64,000 bases of DNA from Gemmatimonadota bacterium (GTDB lineage: Bacteria > Gemmatimonadota > Gemmatimonadetes > Longimicrobiales > Gaopeijiaceae), in contig JAWKQO010000002.1 in the NCBI GenBank assembly GCA_041390105.1, forward strand, positions 372,001 to 436,000, in the 5' to 3' direction. A program made the translations under genes and the position numbers. Position 1 is the stretch's first letter. Each line of letters begins with the position of its first letter. The notes under the pieces are model-generated. The model did not search any database. It was not told the DNA's origin and saw only the letters and a program-made list of their open reading frames with translations. Shown piece after piece: positions 7,886 to 15,874 of the stretch.

Positions 7886-10471
7886 ATGAGCGAGAACGGC
7901 GAGAACGAAAACGAGTTGGTCGAGAACGGCTCGGCCGGCGGTCCGCGGGTCCTCGAACGGCTCCTCGAAGACGAGATGCGCGATTCGTTCATCGACTACT
8001 CGATGAGCGTCATCGTCCAGAGGGCCCTTCCGGACGTTCGCGACGGGCTGAAGCCGGTCCACCGCCGCATCCTGTACGCGATGTCGGATCTGGGCCTGGG
8101 CCCCGGGCGCCCCCACAAGAAGAGCGCGACGGTGGTCGGTGAGGTGCTCGGCAAGTACCACCCCCACGGAGACTCGGCGGTCTACGACTCGCTCGTCCGC
8201 ATGGTGCAGGAGTTCTCCCTGCGGTACCCGCTCATCGATGGCCAGGGGAACTTCGGGTCCATCGACGGAGACTCCGCAGCCGCCTACCGCTATACGGAAG
8301 CTCGCCTGACCCGGTTGGCGACCGAGCTGCTGGAGGACATCGAGAAGCGTACGGTCACCTTCGCGCCGAACTTCGACGGACGGCTGGAGGAGCCGACGGT
8401 TCTGCCCTCCAAGGCGCCCAACCTGCTCATCAACGGCAGCTCGGGCATCGCGGTGGGCATGGCCACCAACATCCCACCCCACAACCTCCGCGAGGTCGTG
8501 GCCGCCACCACCGCCCTCATCGACAATCCGGAGCTTCCCCACGCCGAGCTCCTGCGCCTGATTCCCGGCCCCGATTTCCCCACCGGGGGGATCATCATGG
8601 GCCGGCGCGGCATCCAGGAGGCGTACTCGGAGGGTCGCGGGCGCATCGTGATCCGCGCGCGGGTCGGCAAGGAGGAGACACCGCAGGGGCGGGAGCGGAT
8701 CATCATCACCGAAGTCCCCTTCATGGTGAACAAGTCGCGCCTGGTGGAGCAGATCGCCCAGTTGGTGCGCGACAAGCGGATCGAAGGCATCGCCGATCTG
8801 CGCGACGAATCGGATCGCGACGGCATTCGTGTGGTGGTGGAGCTCAAGCGCGACGCCATCTACGACATCGTGCTGAACAAGCTGTTCAAGCACACCCAGA
8901 TGCAGTCCACGTTCGGGACCATCCTGCTGGCGCTGGTGGACGGCGTGCCCAAGGTCATGGGGCTGCGCGAGATCCTGCTCCACTTCATCGACCACCGTCA
9001 CGAAGTCGTGGTGCGACGGACCGAGCACGATCTGGAGAAGGCCAAGGATCGGGAGCACATCCTGGAAGGCCTCAAGATCGCCGTCGACAACATCGACGAG
9101 GTCGTGGCCATCATCCGGGCATCGCAGGATACGGAGCAGGCAGCGGCGCGGCTGCAGGAGCGGTTCGGGCTTTCCGAGCGGCAAGCGGCGGCGATCCTGG
9201 ACATGCGCCTGGCGCGCCTGACGGGCCTGGAGATGGAGAAGCTGGACCAGGAGTTGGTCGAGGTCCGGACGCAGATCGCCGAGCTCGAGCGCATCCTGGG
9301 AAGCCGCGACGTGCGCATGGGGCTGATCAAGGACGAACTGGCCGACGTGGCCAAGCGCTTCGGCGACGATCGGCGTACCGAGATCACCGACTGGGTCGGC
9401 GATCTGGACATGGAGGACCTGATCGCCGATGAGGAAATGGTGATCACGGTCACGCGTCAGGGCTACATCAAGCGCCTGCCTATCGACACCTATCGAGCCC
9501 AACGCCGAGGTGGGCGCGGTCTGCAGGGCATGGGCACCAAGGAGGAGGACTGGGTCGAGCATCTGTTCGTCGGCTCCAGTCACGACTACCTGATGGTGTT
9601 CACCCGTGCGGGCCAGTGCTACTGGATCAAGGTGTGGCAGCTCCCCGAGGCGGGGCGCCACTCCCGTGGCAAACCCATCGTCAACCTGCTGGAGATGCGG
9701 GACGACGAGGCCATCGCCGCGGTGGTTCCCGTGCGAGACTTCAGCGACGATCGCTACCTGTTCTTCTGCACGCGCAACGGTCAGATCAAGAAGACCGCGC
9801 TTTCGGCGTACGGGAATGTGCGGGCCGTGGGTCTCAACGCCATGAACGTGCGTGAGGGCGACGAGCTGATCGACGTGCACATCACGTCCGGAGAGGACCA
9901 GATCATTCTGGCCACGAGGGACGGGATGGCCATTCGTTTCGACGAGCAGGACACCCGACCCATGGGCCGCGCGACCGAAGGCGTGCGCGGCATCGCCCTC
10001 CGTGACGACGACCGCGTCGTCGGCATGGTGGTGGTGTCCAAGGGCGCAGAGGAACCCACGTTGCTCGTGGCGACCGAGAGCGGCATGGGCAAGCGCAGCA
10101 GCGTCGACGAATACCGGCTGCAGGGCCGCGGCGGATATGGTGTGATCAACATCAAGACCTCGACCAAGACGGGGAAGGTGGTCTCCATCAAGGCCGTGGA
10201 GCCCGGGAATCAGGTGATGATCATCACCCGGGGCGGCGTGGTGAACCGTCAGCGCGTGGACGAGATCCGCGTCATCGGCCGGGCCACCCAGGGGGTCCGA
10301 CTCGTCAACCTGGACGAGGGAGACTCCGTGGTGGATGTGGCTCGTCTGGTCGTGGAGGACGAAGACGAGGACGAAGCGGGCGGTGAGTTGGCGGAGGGCA
10401 TGGAGGTGACTGCCGAGGCGCCGGCCGCGGAGGGTGAAGCCTCCGGGTCCCCGGAGACGGAGGAGGAATGA
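7886..10471 (+). CDS. gyrA: DNA gyrase subunit A
   Basis: An 861-residue type IIA topoisomerase subunit; with GyrB it introduces negative supercoils. The catalytic Tyr is Y136 in AAYRYTEAR. The quinolone-determining region reads HPHGDSAVYD with Ser97 and Asp101 at the positions of E. coli Ser83 and Asp87, the susceptible form. The GyrA box QRRGGRG (about residues 539-545) and the repeated beta-pinwheel blades mark it as gyrase rather than topoisomerase IV. The C-terminal tail after the last blade is strongly acidic and Ala/Glu rich. A 273-bp non-coding region lies upstream, the likely promoter. The next gene overlaps the stop by 4 bases. gyrB is not in the window. Confidence 0.97.
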   Translation: MSENGENENELVENGSAGGPRVLERLLEDEMRDSFIDYSMSVIVQRALPDVRDGLKPVHRRILYAMSDLGLGPGRPHKKSATVVGEVLGKYHPHGDSAVYDSLVRMVQEFSLRYPLIDGQGNFGSIDGDSAAAYRYTEARLTRLATELLEDIEKRTVTFAPNFDGRLEEPTVLPSKAPNLLINGSSGIAVGMATNIPPHNLREVVAATTALIDNPELPHAELLRLIPGPDFPTGGIIMGRRGIQEAYSEGRGRIVIRARVGKEETPQGRERIIITEVPFMVNKSRLVEQIAQLVRDKRIEGIADLRDESDRDGIRVVVELKRDAIYDIVLNKLFKHTQMQSTFGTILLALVDGVPKVMGLREILLHFIDHRHEVVVRRTEHDLEKAKDREHILEGLKIAVDNIDEVVAIIRASQDTEQAAARLQERFGLSERQAAAILDMRLARLTGLEMEKLDQELVEVRTQIAELERILGSRDVRMGLIKDELADVAKRFGDDRRTEITDWVGDLDMEDLIADEEMVITVTRQGYIKRLPIDTYRAQRRGGRGLQGMGTKEEDWVEHLFVGSSHDYLMVFTRAGQCYWIKVWQLPEAGRHSRGKPIVNLLEMRDDEAIAAVVPVRDFSDDRYLFFCTRNGQIKKTALSAYGNVRAVGLNAMNVREGDELIDVHITSGEDQIILATRDGMAIRFDEQDTRPMGRATEGVRGIALRDDDRVVGMVVVSKGAEEPTLLVATESGMGKRSSVDEYRLQGRGGYGVINIKTSTKTGKVVSIKAVEPGNQVMIITRGGVVNRQRVDEIRVIGRATQGVRLVNLDEGDSVVDVARLVVEDEDEDEAGGELAEGMEVTAEAPAAEGEASGSPETEEE

Positions 10472-11436
10472 CGTCCGAGACCAGCGTGCTGGTCGGCTTG
10501 GAGGACGTGCGGGCCGCCGCGGAGCGTCTGAGGGGGGTGGTCGAACGCACGCCGCTTCTGCATTCGGAGACCCTGTCCGAAGAGGTCGGGGCAGAAGTGC
10601 GCTTGAAGTGCGAGTCCCTGCAGCGGGCCGGCGCCTTCAAGATCCGCGGTGCCTACAACTTCCTCTCCAAGCTCTCCACGGAGGAACTGCAGCGCGGGGT
10701 GATCACCTACTCCTCGGGGAATCACGCGCAGGCGGTGGCGCTGGCCGCCCGACTTCTGGGTACGCGCGCCGTGGTCGTGATGCCGATCACCGCTCCTGCC
10801 ATCAAGCGCACCGGCGCAGCCCGCCTGGGGGCAGAGGTGATCCTGGAAGGCACCACCTCCCTGGAGCGGCGCGACCGGGCCCTGCAGATCCAAGCCGAGC
10901 AGGATCTCACCATGGTGCCTCCCTTCGACCATCCCGACATCATCGCCGGGCAGGGCACGGTAGGGCTGGAGATCGTCGAGGAATGGCCGGACGTCGATGT
11001 GGTGCTCGTCTGTGTGGGAGGAGGAGGCCTGGCCTCCGGGTGCGGGGTGTCCCTGCGTGCCCTCAAGCCCGAGGCGACGCTCTATGCGGTGGAGCCCACG
11101 GGGGCCGCGGCGCTCCGTGCCGCGCTGGATGCGGGTGAGCCGGTCACCCTCCCACGGATCGATACGATCGCGGACGGGCTGGCTCCCGTTCGGGCCGGAG
11201 ATCTGACCTTCCGTCACATCCGAGCCCTGTATGACGACGTGGTCCTGGTGGAGGACCACGAGATCCGGGCTGCGGCCTCGGTCTTGCTGACCCGAGTCAA
11301 GCTGGTGGTGGAGTTTTCTGGGGCCGCGGGCGTGGCTGCGCTCCGCTCGGGCCGGCTACCCCTCGCCGGACGGCGTGTCGCCGTGGTCCTGAGCGGCGGC
11401 AACCTCGATCCCTCGCTGCTGTCCCAGCTCTCCTGA
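10468..11436 (+). CDS. threonine/serine dehydratase-like PLP enzyme
   Basis: A 322-residue fold-type II PLP enzyme. The Schiff-base Lys is K58 in AFKIRGAYN, the SSGNHAQ substrate loop follows at 82-88, and the PLP-phosphate loop VGGGGLASG lies at about 183-191. There is no C-terminal ACT domain, so this is the short catabolic type (TdcB-like threonine ammonia-lyase) or a serine racemase rather than feedback-regulated IlvA. The reaction would be threonine to 2-oxobutanoate plus ammonia, or serine to pyruvate. It is coupled to gyrA by an ATGA overlap and followed by the P1 peptidase 60 bases on. Confidence 0.9.
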   Translation: MTSETSVLVGLEDVRAAAERLRGVVERTPLLHSETLSEEVGAEVRLKCESLQRAGAFKIRGAYNFLSKLSTEELQRGVITYSSGNHAQAVALAARLLGTRAVVVMPITAPAIKRTGAARLGAEVILEGTTSLERRDRALQIQAEQDLTMVPPFDHPDIIAGQGTVGLEIVEEWPDVDVVLVCVGGGGLASGCGVSLRALKPEATLYAVEPTGAAALRAALDAGEPVTLPRIDTIADGLAPVRAGDLTFRHIRALYDDVVLVEDHEIRAAASVLLTRVKLVVEFSGAAGVAALRSGRLPLAGRRVAVVLSGGNLDPSLLSQLS

Positions 11437-11496
11437 GACTCTCGAGCGCTCCGGCGCGGCACGTCCCTTCGTGCCGCTCCGGGCAGGGACAGACCC

Positions 11497-12432
11497 TTGA
11501 AGCACGGTTGCATCACCGACGTTCCGGGCATCCGGGTCGGACACGCCGAAGTCGCGGGTGGCGGGTCCGGATGCACCGTCATCCTGGGGCCCTTCCGGGG
11601 CGCGGTGGAGGTCACGGGGATGGCCACCGGGAGCCGGGAGCTGGACGCCCTGTCCCCCCAACATCTGGTGCCGCACGCGGACGCCGTGGTGTTGACCGGC
11701 GGATCGGCCTTCGGACTCGCGGCTGCCGACGGCGTCATGCGTTGGTTGGAGGCCAAGGGTCGAGGATTCCTGGTCCGTGATCAACGTGTCCCCATCGTAC
11801 CGGCTGCTGTGATCTTCGACCTCAAGCGCGGCGTGCCGCGACCCGACGCTGCATTGGGCGCCAAGGCCTGCGAGGCGGCCAGCGACGGCCCGGTCGCCAT
11901 TGGTGCCGTGGGCGCCGGCGCGGGGGCGAGCATCGGCAAGATCGCGGGCCCGGAACACGCCATGCGCTCCGGCCTCGGCACGGCCTCACGAAAAGTGGGC
12001 GGCATCACCGTCGGGGCGCTGACCGTGGTCAATGCCTTCGGAGACGTGCTGGACGCTTGGGGAGGCGTGCTGGGCGGCGCTCGCGGGCCACAGGGGGTGT
12101 TCCTCAATACCGCCCGCGAGCTCCAGGACCGCCTGGCGGACGGGGACCTGAGCGCCGGCATGGGCGCGGGAGAGAGCACGACGCTTTCCGTCGTCGCCAC
12201 AGACGCCCCGCTCTCCAGGGTCGCCCTGCAGCGCCTGGCACGCATGGCGGCGACAGCGCTACCGCGCCGCATCTCTCCCGTGAACACGCCGTTCGACGGC
12301 GACCTCACCTTCGCGCTTTCGACCGGTGAGGTCGCGGGGAACTTCCCGGCCCCGGCGCTCGTTGCCCTGGGCGCGGCGGCGCGCGATTGTCTGGAGAGCG
12401 CGATCGAGATCGCCGTGACTTCCGTGGGGTGA
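11497..12432 (+). CDS. P1 (DmpA/BapA-type) N-terminal nucleophile aminopeptidase
   Basis: A 311-residue peptidase of family P1. It shows the N-terminal ITDVPGIRVGHAE, the VVLTGGSAFGLAAADGVM block and the GAGESTTLSVVATDAP block that carries the self-processing nucleophile (probably S227 or T228). P1 enzymes cleave themselves into two chains and remove N-terminal residues from peptides, including beta-amino acid or D-amino acid amides. The start is a TTG at 11497; the family motif starts within a few residues, leaving no room for another start. No signal peptide is seen. The HAD gene follows after 7 bases, so the two are co-transcribed. Confidence 0.88.
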   Translation: MKHGCITDVPGIRVGHAEVAGGGSGCTVILGPFRGAVEVTGMATGSRELDALSPQHLVPHADAVVLTGGSAFGLAAADGVMRWLEAKGRGFLVRDQRVPIVPAAVIFDLKRGVPRPDAALGAKACEAASDGPVAIGAVGAGAGASIGKIAGPEHAMRSGLGTASRKVGGITVGALTVVNAFGDVLDAWGGVLGGARGPQGVFLNTARELQDRLADGDLSAGMGAGESTTLSVVATDAPLSRVALQRLARMAATALPRRISPVNTPFDGDLTFALSTGEVAGNFPAPALVALGAAARDCLESAIEIAVTSVG

Positions 12433-12439
12433 GGCGCCG

Positions 12440-13126
12440 TTGCGTACGCTGGTCCTCTTCGACATCGATGGAACGCTCGTCCGCGGCGGACCCGCCAAGG
12501 ACGCGTTTCGAAATGCCCTGCTGCGGGTCTACGGCACCACCGGGCCGATCGAAACCCACTCCTTCGCCGGCAAGACCGATCCGCAGATCGCTCGTGAGTT
12601 GATGGTGGGCGCCGGGATCGACGAGCAGGACGTCGATCGTGGACTGCCCTCCCTCTGGGAGGACTACCTCGACGGGTTGGAGGCCGGCCTGATCGGGCGC
12701 CCCATGGATCTGCTCGCCGGCGCCCGTGAGCTGGTGGCGCGGCTGTCCCAGGACCCCGAGGTCGCGCTGGGGCTGGTCACCGGCAACGTGGAGCGCGGAG
12801 CTTTCCTCAAGCTGCGCTCGGTGGCCCTCGACACACACTTCACCGTTGGGGGCTACGGCTCCGATCACGAGCACCGGAACGAGCTGCCCGCGATCGCCGT
12901 GGAGCGCGCCCGCCGACAGTGGGGAAGGGCCTTCGGGCCCGACGCCGTGGTCGTGGTGGGGGATACGCCGAGGGACGTGGAGTGTGGCCGTTGGTTCGGA
13001 GCCCGAACCGTCGCCGTCAGCACAGGAAACTTCACCGCCGAGGAGCTGGCCTCCTCCGGCGCCGACGCCGTGCTCGAGAGCTTCGCGGACATCGAGACCT
13101 CGTCCAGGGCGGTGGTCGGCCGCTAG
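12440..13126 (+). CDS. HAD-superfamily phosphatase
   Basis: A 228-residue haloacid dehalogenase-like hydrolase starting at TTG 12440. Motif I is FDIDGT with nucleophile D8 and acid/base D10. Motif II lies in GLVTGN and motif IV in VVVGDTPRDVECG. The helical cap between residues 15 and 90 is the C1 type seen in phosphoglycolate phosphatase and beta-phosphoglucomutase relatives. Substrate cannot be named from sequence. It lies 7 bases after the P1 peptidase stop and probably shares its transcript. Confidence 0.85.
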   Translation: MRTLVLFDIDGTLVRGGPAKDAFRNALLRVYGTTGPIETHSFAGKTDPQIARELMVGAGIDEQDVDRGLPSLWEDYLDGLEAGLIGRPMDLLAGARELVARLSQDPEVALGLVTGNVERGAFLKLRSVALDTHFTVGGYGSDHEHRNELPAIAVERARRQWGRAFGPDAVVVVGDTPRDVECGRWFGARTVAVSTGNFTAEELASSGADAVLESFADIETSSRAVVGR

Positions 13127-13322
13127 GCCGCCGCGCGCTCGCCCGCTAGGGAGCAGCGCGCTCGCCCGCTGGGCAACGCCGAGGGCGTCCCCGTCGTAGT
13201 GGAAGCGGGCCCGGACCTCGGTTGCCGGCGACGGGGTCCTGCGGACACCTTTAGCGCTTCGGTGGGACCAGGGTGCGGGCTCGAGGCCCGACCCTCCAGA
13301 GCAAACCCAGGAGCACAAGGCA

Positions 13323-14030
13323 GTGGCAAGAGCACAACAGGGTGGGATGAACCGCTTCTACGCGATCCTGGCGGTGGTGGCCGTGGCCGGCATCGGCCTG
13401 CTCGTCTACCAGGTAGGTGTGAAGGGGCAGGCCGCGTCGGCCCCGGTCGAGGTACCGGGACTGGATGACCAAGCCAACCTGATCCAGATGGCCCAGGGCA
13501 TGGTACTGGGCAACCCGGACGCCCCCATCACCATCTGGGAGTTCGGCGACTTCCAGTGTCCCTCCTGCCGCATCTGGTTCCAGCAGGTGAAGAACCTGGT
13601 GGAGGTCAACTTCATCCAGAACGGGAAGGCCAAGTTCGTCTACTACGACTGGCCCATCATCCAAGCTCATCCCAATGCCTTCCTGGCGGCGCGGGCCTCA
13701 CGCTGTGCCGCGGAGCAGGACATCTACTGGGAGTACCACCGGTCTCTGTTCGACAACCAGGGCGTGTGGTCGAACCTGGCTTCTCCCATCGGTCAGTTCA
13801 CCAGTTTCGCGGAAGCGCTGGGAGCGGACGGGGGCGATTTCGAGTCCTGCCTGAACAGCGAGAAGTACGCGGATGTGATCACCGCCGAGATGCGGCTCGG
13901 TCAGGAACTCGGCGTGGGCGGGACGCCCACCATCCTGGTCAGCGCCGGCGGCGGTAAGGCGGTTCGTCCGGGATCCCTGGACTACGCCGGCATTGCGGCG
14001 GTCATCGAGGAGCTGTCGCCGGAGTCATGA
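13323..14030 (+). CDS. membrane-anchored DsbA-like thioredoxin-fold oxidoreductase
   Basis: A 235-residue protein. A GTG start at 13323 has AGGAG 9 bases upstream; an ATG at 13347 is an alternative. Residues about 11-30 form a signal anchor, then the thioredoxin-fold domain begins. The active site is C79-P-S-C82 in GDFQCPSC, and the cis-Pro loop is GGTPTILV. This matches the DSBA-like/thioredoxin_4 group that oxidises or isomerises disulfides in exported proteins. The VKOR gene overlaps its stop by 4 bases, strongly indicating that VKOR reoxidises this protein. Confidence 0.92.
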   Translation: MARAQQGGMNRFYAILAVVAVAGIGLLVYQVGVKGQAASAPVEVPGLDDQANLIQMAQGMVLGNPDAPITIWEFGDFQCPSCRIWFQQVKNLVEVNFIQNGKAKFVYYDWPIIQAHPNAFLAARASRCAAEQDIYWEYHRSLFDNQGVWSNLASPIGQFTSFAEALGADGGDFESCLNSEKYADVITAEMRLGQELGVGGTPTILVSAGGGKAVRPGSLDYAGIAAVIEELSPES

Positions 14031-14470
14031 ACGAACCGCCCAGGAATCGCATGGCCATCGCCGTGCTCGCCCTGGTCGGTCTCTTCGTCGCGCTCTACCT
14101 GCTCGCGCATAACCTGGGCCTGACGGGACCCATCCAGTGCGGTGTCGGGGACTGCGCGACGGTGCAGGCCAGCGAGTACGCAAAGGTCGCCGGGATTCCC
14201 GTTTCGGGGATCGGCGTGCTCGGGTACATAGCGTTGCTGGTGACGGCCCTCCTGGGCGTGCAACCGGGCGTCATGGAGCGTCCCTGGGTGGCGCGCGCCC
14301 TGTTGGGGGGCAGTCTGTTCGGTGTCGTGTTCTCGGCGTGGCTGACCTACCTGGAGGCATTCGTCATCCATGCCTGGTGTCAGTGGTGCGTGATCTCCGC
14401 GATCATCATCACCCTGATCTTCCTGAGCGCATTGCCCGAGGCGCGGCGGCTCACCAGAAGGACTCCTTGA
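14027..14470 (+). CDS. vitamin K epoxide reductase family protein
   Basis: A 147-residue membrane protein with four predicted helices. The VKOR signature is complete: loop cysteines C38 and C43 (QCGVGDC), conserved Ser60 and the redox CxxC C118-Q-W-C121 in HAWCQWC. Bacterial VKOR replaces DsbB, passing electrons from DsbA-type proteins to quinone. The ATG overlaps the upstream DsbA-like gene stop, so the two form an oxidative-folding pair. Its last 20 bases overlap the 3' end of the convergent DUF402 gene. Confidence 0.93.
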   Translation: MNEPPRNRMAIAVLALVGLFVALYLLAHNLGLTGPIQCGVGDCATVQASEYAKVAGIPVSGIGVLGYIALLVTALLGVQPGVMERPWVARALLGGSLFGVVFSAWLTYLEAFVIHAWCQWCVISAIIITLIFLSALPEARRLTRRTP

Positions 14471-14984
14471 GCGCTCGCTCGAGGTCCCACTCCTTGACCA
14501 CACCGGGTGGCCACGTTCCTTCGTTCGCGGCCGCCCGGATGCGCTCCACTTCCAGTAGAGCACGCTCCGCGACATCCCGTGCCATGTGCCCCCGCTGCAC
14601 CGCCTCCAGGAACTGATCCTCGTCCAGTACGGTGACCTGGCCCTCCGGGGACATCCAGACGTCGAGAAAGAGGTCGGTCGTCGTCCACTCGCTGCCCGTC
14701 CCGAAATCGGCGGGCGTGAGGATGTTGGCGTAGAAGCCCGCGAACGAATGGTCGGTCAGGTAGAACCGGCCGATGTCGTGCCAGCTACCGGGGAAGGTGA
14801 ACCACACCACGTCGGACCCAGGCTCCATCGCCAACTGGCCGCGCACGCGCTTGGGCGGTACGTCGATCTCCTCGGCGAGGGTGATCTTCACTTCGTCGCC
14901 GTCGTAGACGAGGCGTTGCTCGTACACCTGCTCATGATCGGGCAAGCGCAGGTAGTGGATGCGAACCATGTCGGAGTCCGACAT
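14451..14984 (-). CDS. DUF402 (FomD/NtdP-like) protein
   Basis: A 177-residue protein with a strong GGGAGGGAG Shine-Dalgarno before the ATG at 14984. The DUF402 barrel is recognised by FTFPGSWHDIGRFYL, GFYANILTPAD, and DLFLDVWMSPEGQVTVLDED, which carry the metal/nucleotide-binding Asp and Glu residues. Family members include nucleoside tri/diphosphate phosphatases and FomD. The exact substrate is unknown. It faces the VKOR gene tail to tail with a 20-bp overlap. Confidence 0.82.
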   Translation of the reverse strand: MSDSDMVRIHYLRLPDHEQVYEQRLVYDGDEVKITLAEEIDVPPKRVRGQLAMEPGSDVVWFTFPGSWHDIGRFYLTDHSFAGFYANILTPADFGTGSEWTTTDLFLDVWMSPEGQVTVLDEDQFLEAVQRGHMARDVAERALLEVERIRAAANEGTWPPGVVKEWDLERALKESFW

Positions 14985-14995
14985 GCACTCCCTCC

Positions 14996-15033
14996 CAGGG
15001 AAGCTCTACACGAGTGGGGCGCTCCGCGCTCGG
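14996..15033. repeat. possible degenerate copy of the 60-kb inverted-end sequence
   Basis: Just upstream of the DUF402 start this stretch matches the left arm of the inverted-repeat element at 60012 at about 30 of 38 positions, including the blocks GCTCT and AGTGGGG. It has no inverted partner nearby, so it may be a relic, or the likeness may be chance in GC-rich DNA. Confidence 0.3.
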
Positions 15034-15149
15034 CATACCCGCTGGGGCGGCAGGCGCGGAACCGGTCGTTCGGGCGGGGGGAGGAACCGAACAACGGTTA
15101 GTTAATCGCTTCAGCGCCCTGCGTCAACGAAGTGCTGGGCTGCTGAAAA

Positions 15150-15188
15150 AGCGAAGCCGGAGTCCGCACGGGGCGGGCTCCGGCTTTC
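15150..15188 (-). terminator. terminator of the HU-like gene
   Basis: Inverted arms AAGCCGGAG (15154-15162) and CTCCGGCTT (15178-15186) form a stable stem. On the minus strand it is followed by CGCTTTTTC, an intrinsic terminator about 50 bases after the HU stop codon. Confidence 0.8.
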
Positions 15189-15233
15189 GTCTTCATGGTC
15201 TCGGAGAGGAAGCCTCCCCGATCCAGGCGCGCT

Positions 15234-15647
15234 TCAGCTAGCGGCGTCCTTGAGCTTCTTCAGCGGACGCACCTTCACCTTGACCGACGCGGGCTTGGCA
15301 GCGAACCACTGCTCTTCCTTCGTGAAGGGATTGATGCCCTTGCGACGTGGCTTGGCGGCAACGTCGGTCACCTTCACCTGGAACAGCCCGGGCCAACGGA
15401 AAGAACGGGCGCCCTTCTTGTGCACCGAACCCGCAACGGCGTCCTCGACAGCACCGAGCACGGCGCGCACGTCCTTGGCCGCAACGCCAGTCGTCGAAGC
15501 AATGTGTGCCACGAGACCGGACTTGCTGAGCGACTCCTTGATGGGCTTGGGAGCAGCGGCCCGAGCGGGCGCCTTCTTCGCCGCCTTTTTGGGTGCCTTC
15601 TTCGCAGCCTTCTTGGCGGTCTTCTTCGCGGCTTTCTTCATCGCCAT
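15234..15647 (-). CDS. HU-family DNA-binding protein with histone H1-like N-terminal tail
   Basis: A 137-residue nucleoid protein. Residues 1-35 are a Lys/Ala tail of repeated AAKK units with Pro, like the tails of histone H1 and of Deinococcus HU. Residues about 36-137 are an HU/IHF domain: the SKSGLVAHIASTTG helix pair and a DNA-binding arm with KPRRKGINPFTKEEQ. ATG 15647 is chosen for its GGAG 11 bases upstream; the open frame continues 25 codons further but without an initiation signal. The tail probably increases non-specific DNA affinity. A clear terminator follows. Confidence 0.9.
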   Translation of the reverse strand: MAMKKAAKKTAKKAAKKAPKKAAKKAPARAAAPKPIKESLSKSGLVAHIASTTGVAAKDVRAVLGAVEDAVAGSVHKKGARSFRWPGLFQVKVTDVAAKPRRKGINPFTKEEQWFAAKPASVKVKVRPLKKLKDAAS

Positions 15648-15874
15648 GTGGATGTGTTCTCCGGGTCGAGCGTGTGGGTTCCGACGTGGACCGGTCGCTC
15701 CGGTCGCGGAACTGTAGGGCAATAGGACCGCTTCGCCAAGCCCCAGGCCCCTATTTTTTCAGGGGTTTCTGCCGCAATCTGTTTCCCCGCCACTGGGTCG
15801 CCGGGGGTCGGAGCGCGCAATTCGCAACCCGAGAAGACCCCGTCGGAGGGTGATGCGACCCGCGTGCTGCTTCC

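Noticed and set aside
7739..9880. Long open frame antisense to gyrA
   Set aside because: Its translation has no recognisable domain, and it is explained by the third-position GC bias of gyrA.
11456..11477. Hairpin GCGGCACG/CGTGCCGC between the dehydratase and P1 peptidase genes as a terminator
   Set aside because: The 8-bp stem has no T-run and the downstream gene is close; an attenuator is possible but nothing supports it.
13133..13170. 15-bp direct repeat GCGCGCTCGCCCGCT in the HAD-DsbA gap
   Set aside because: Only two copies with a 23-base period; probably local slippage in GC-rich DNA.
15757..15785. CCCCT/AGGGG hairpin with a T-rich loop downstream of the fadJ-like gene as a terminator
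   Set aside because: The T-run is in the loop, not after the stem, on either strand.
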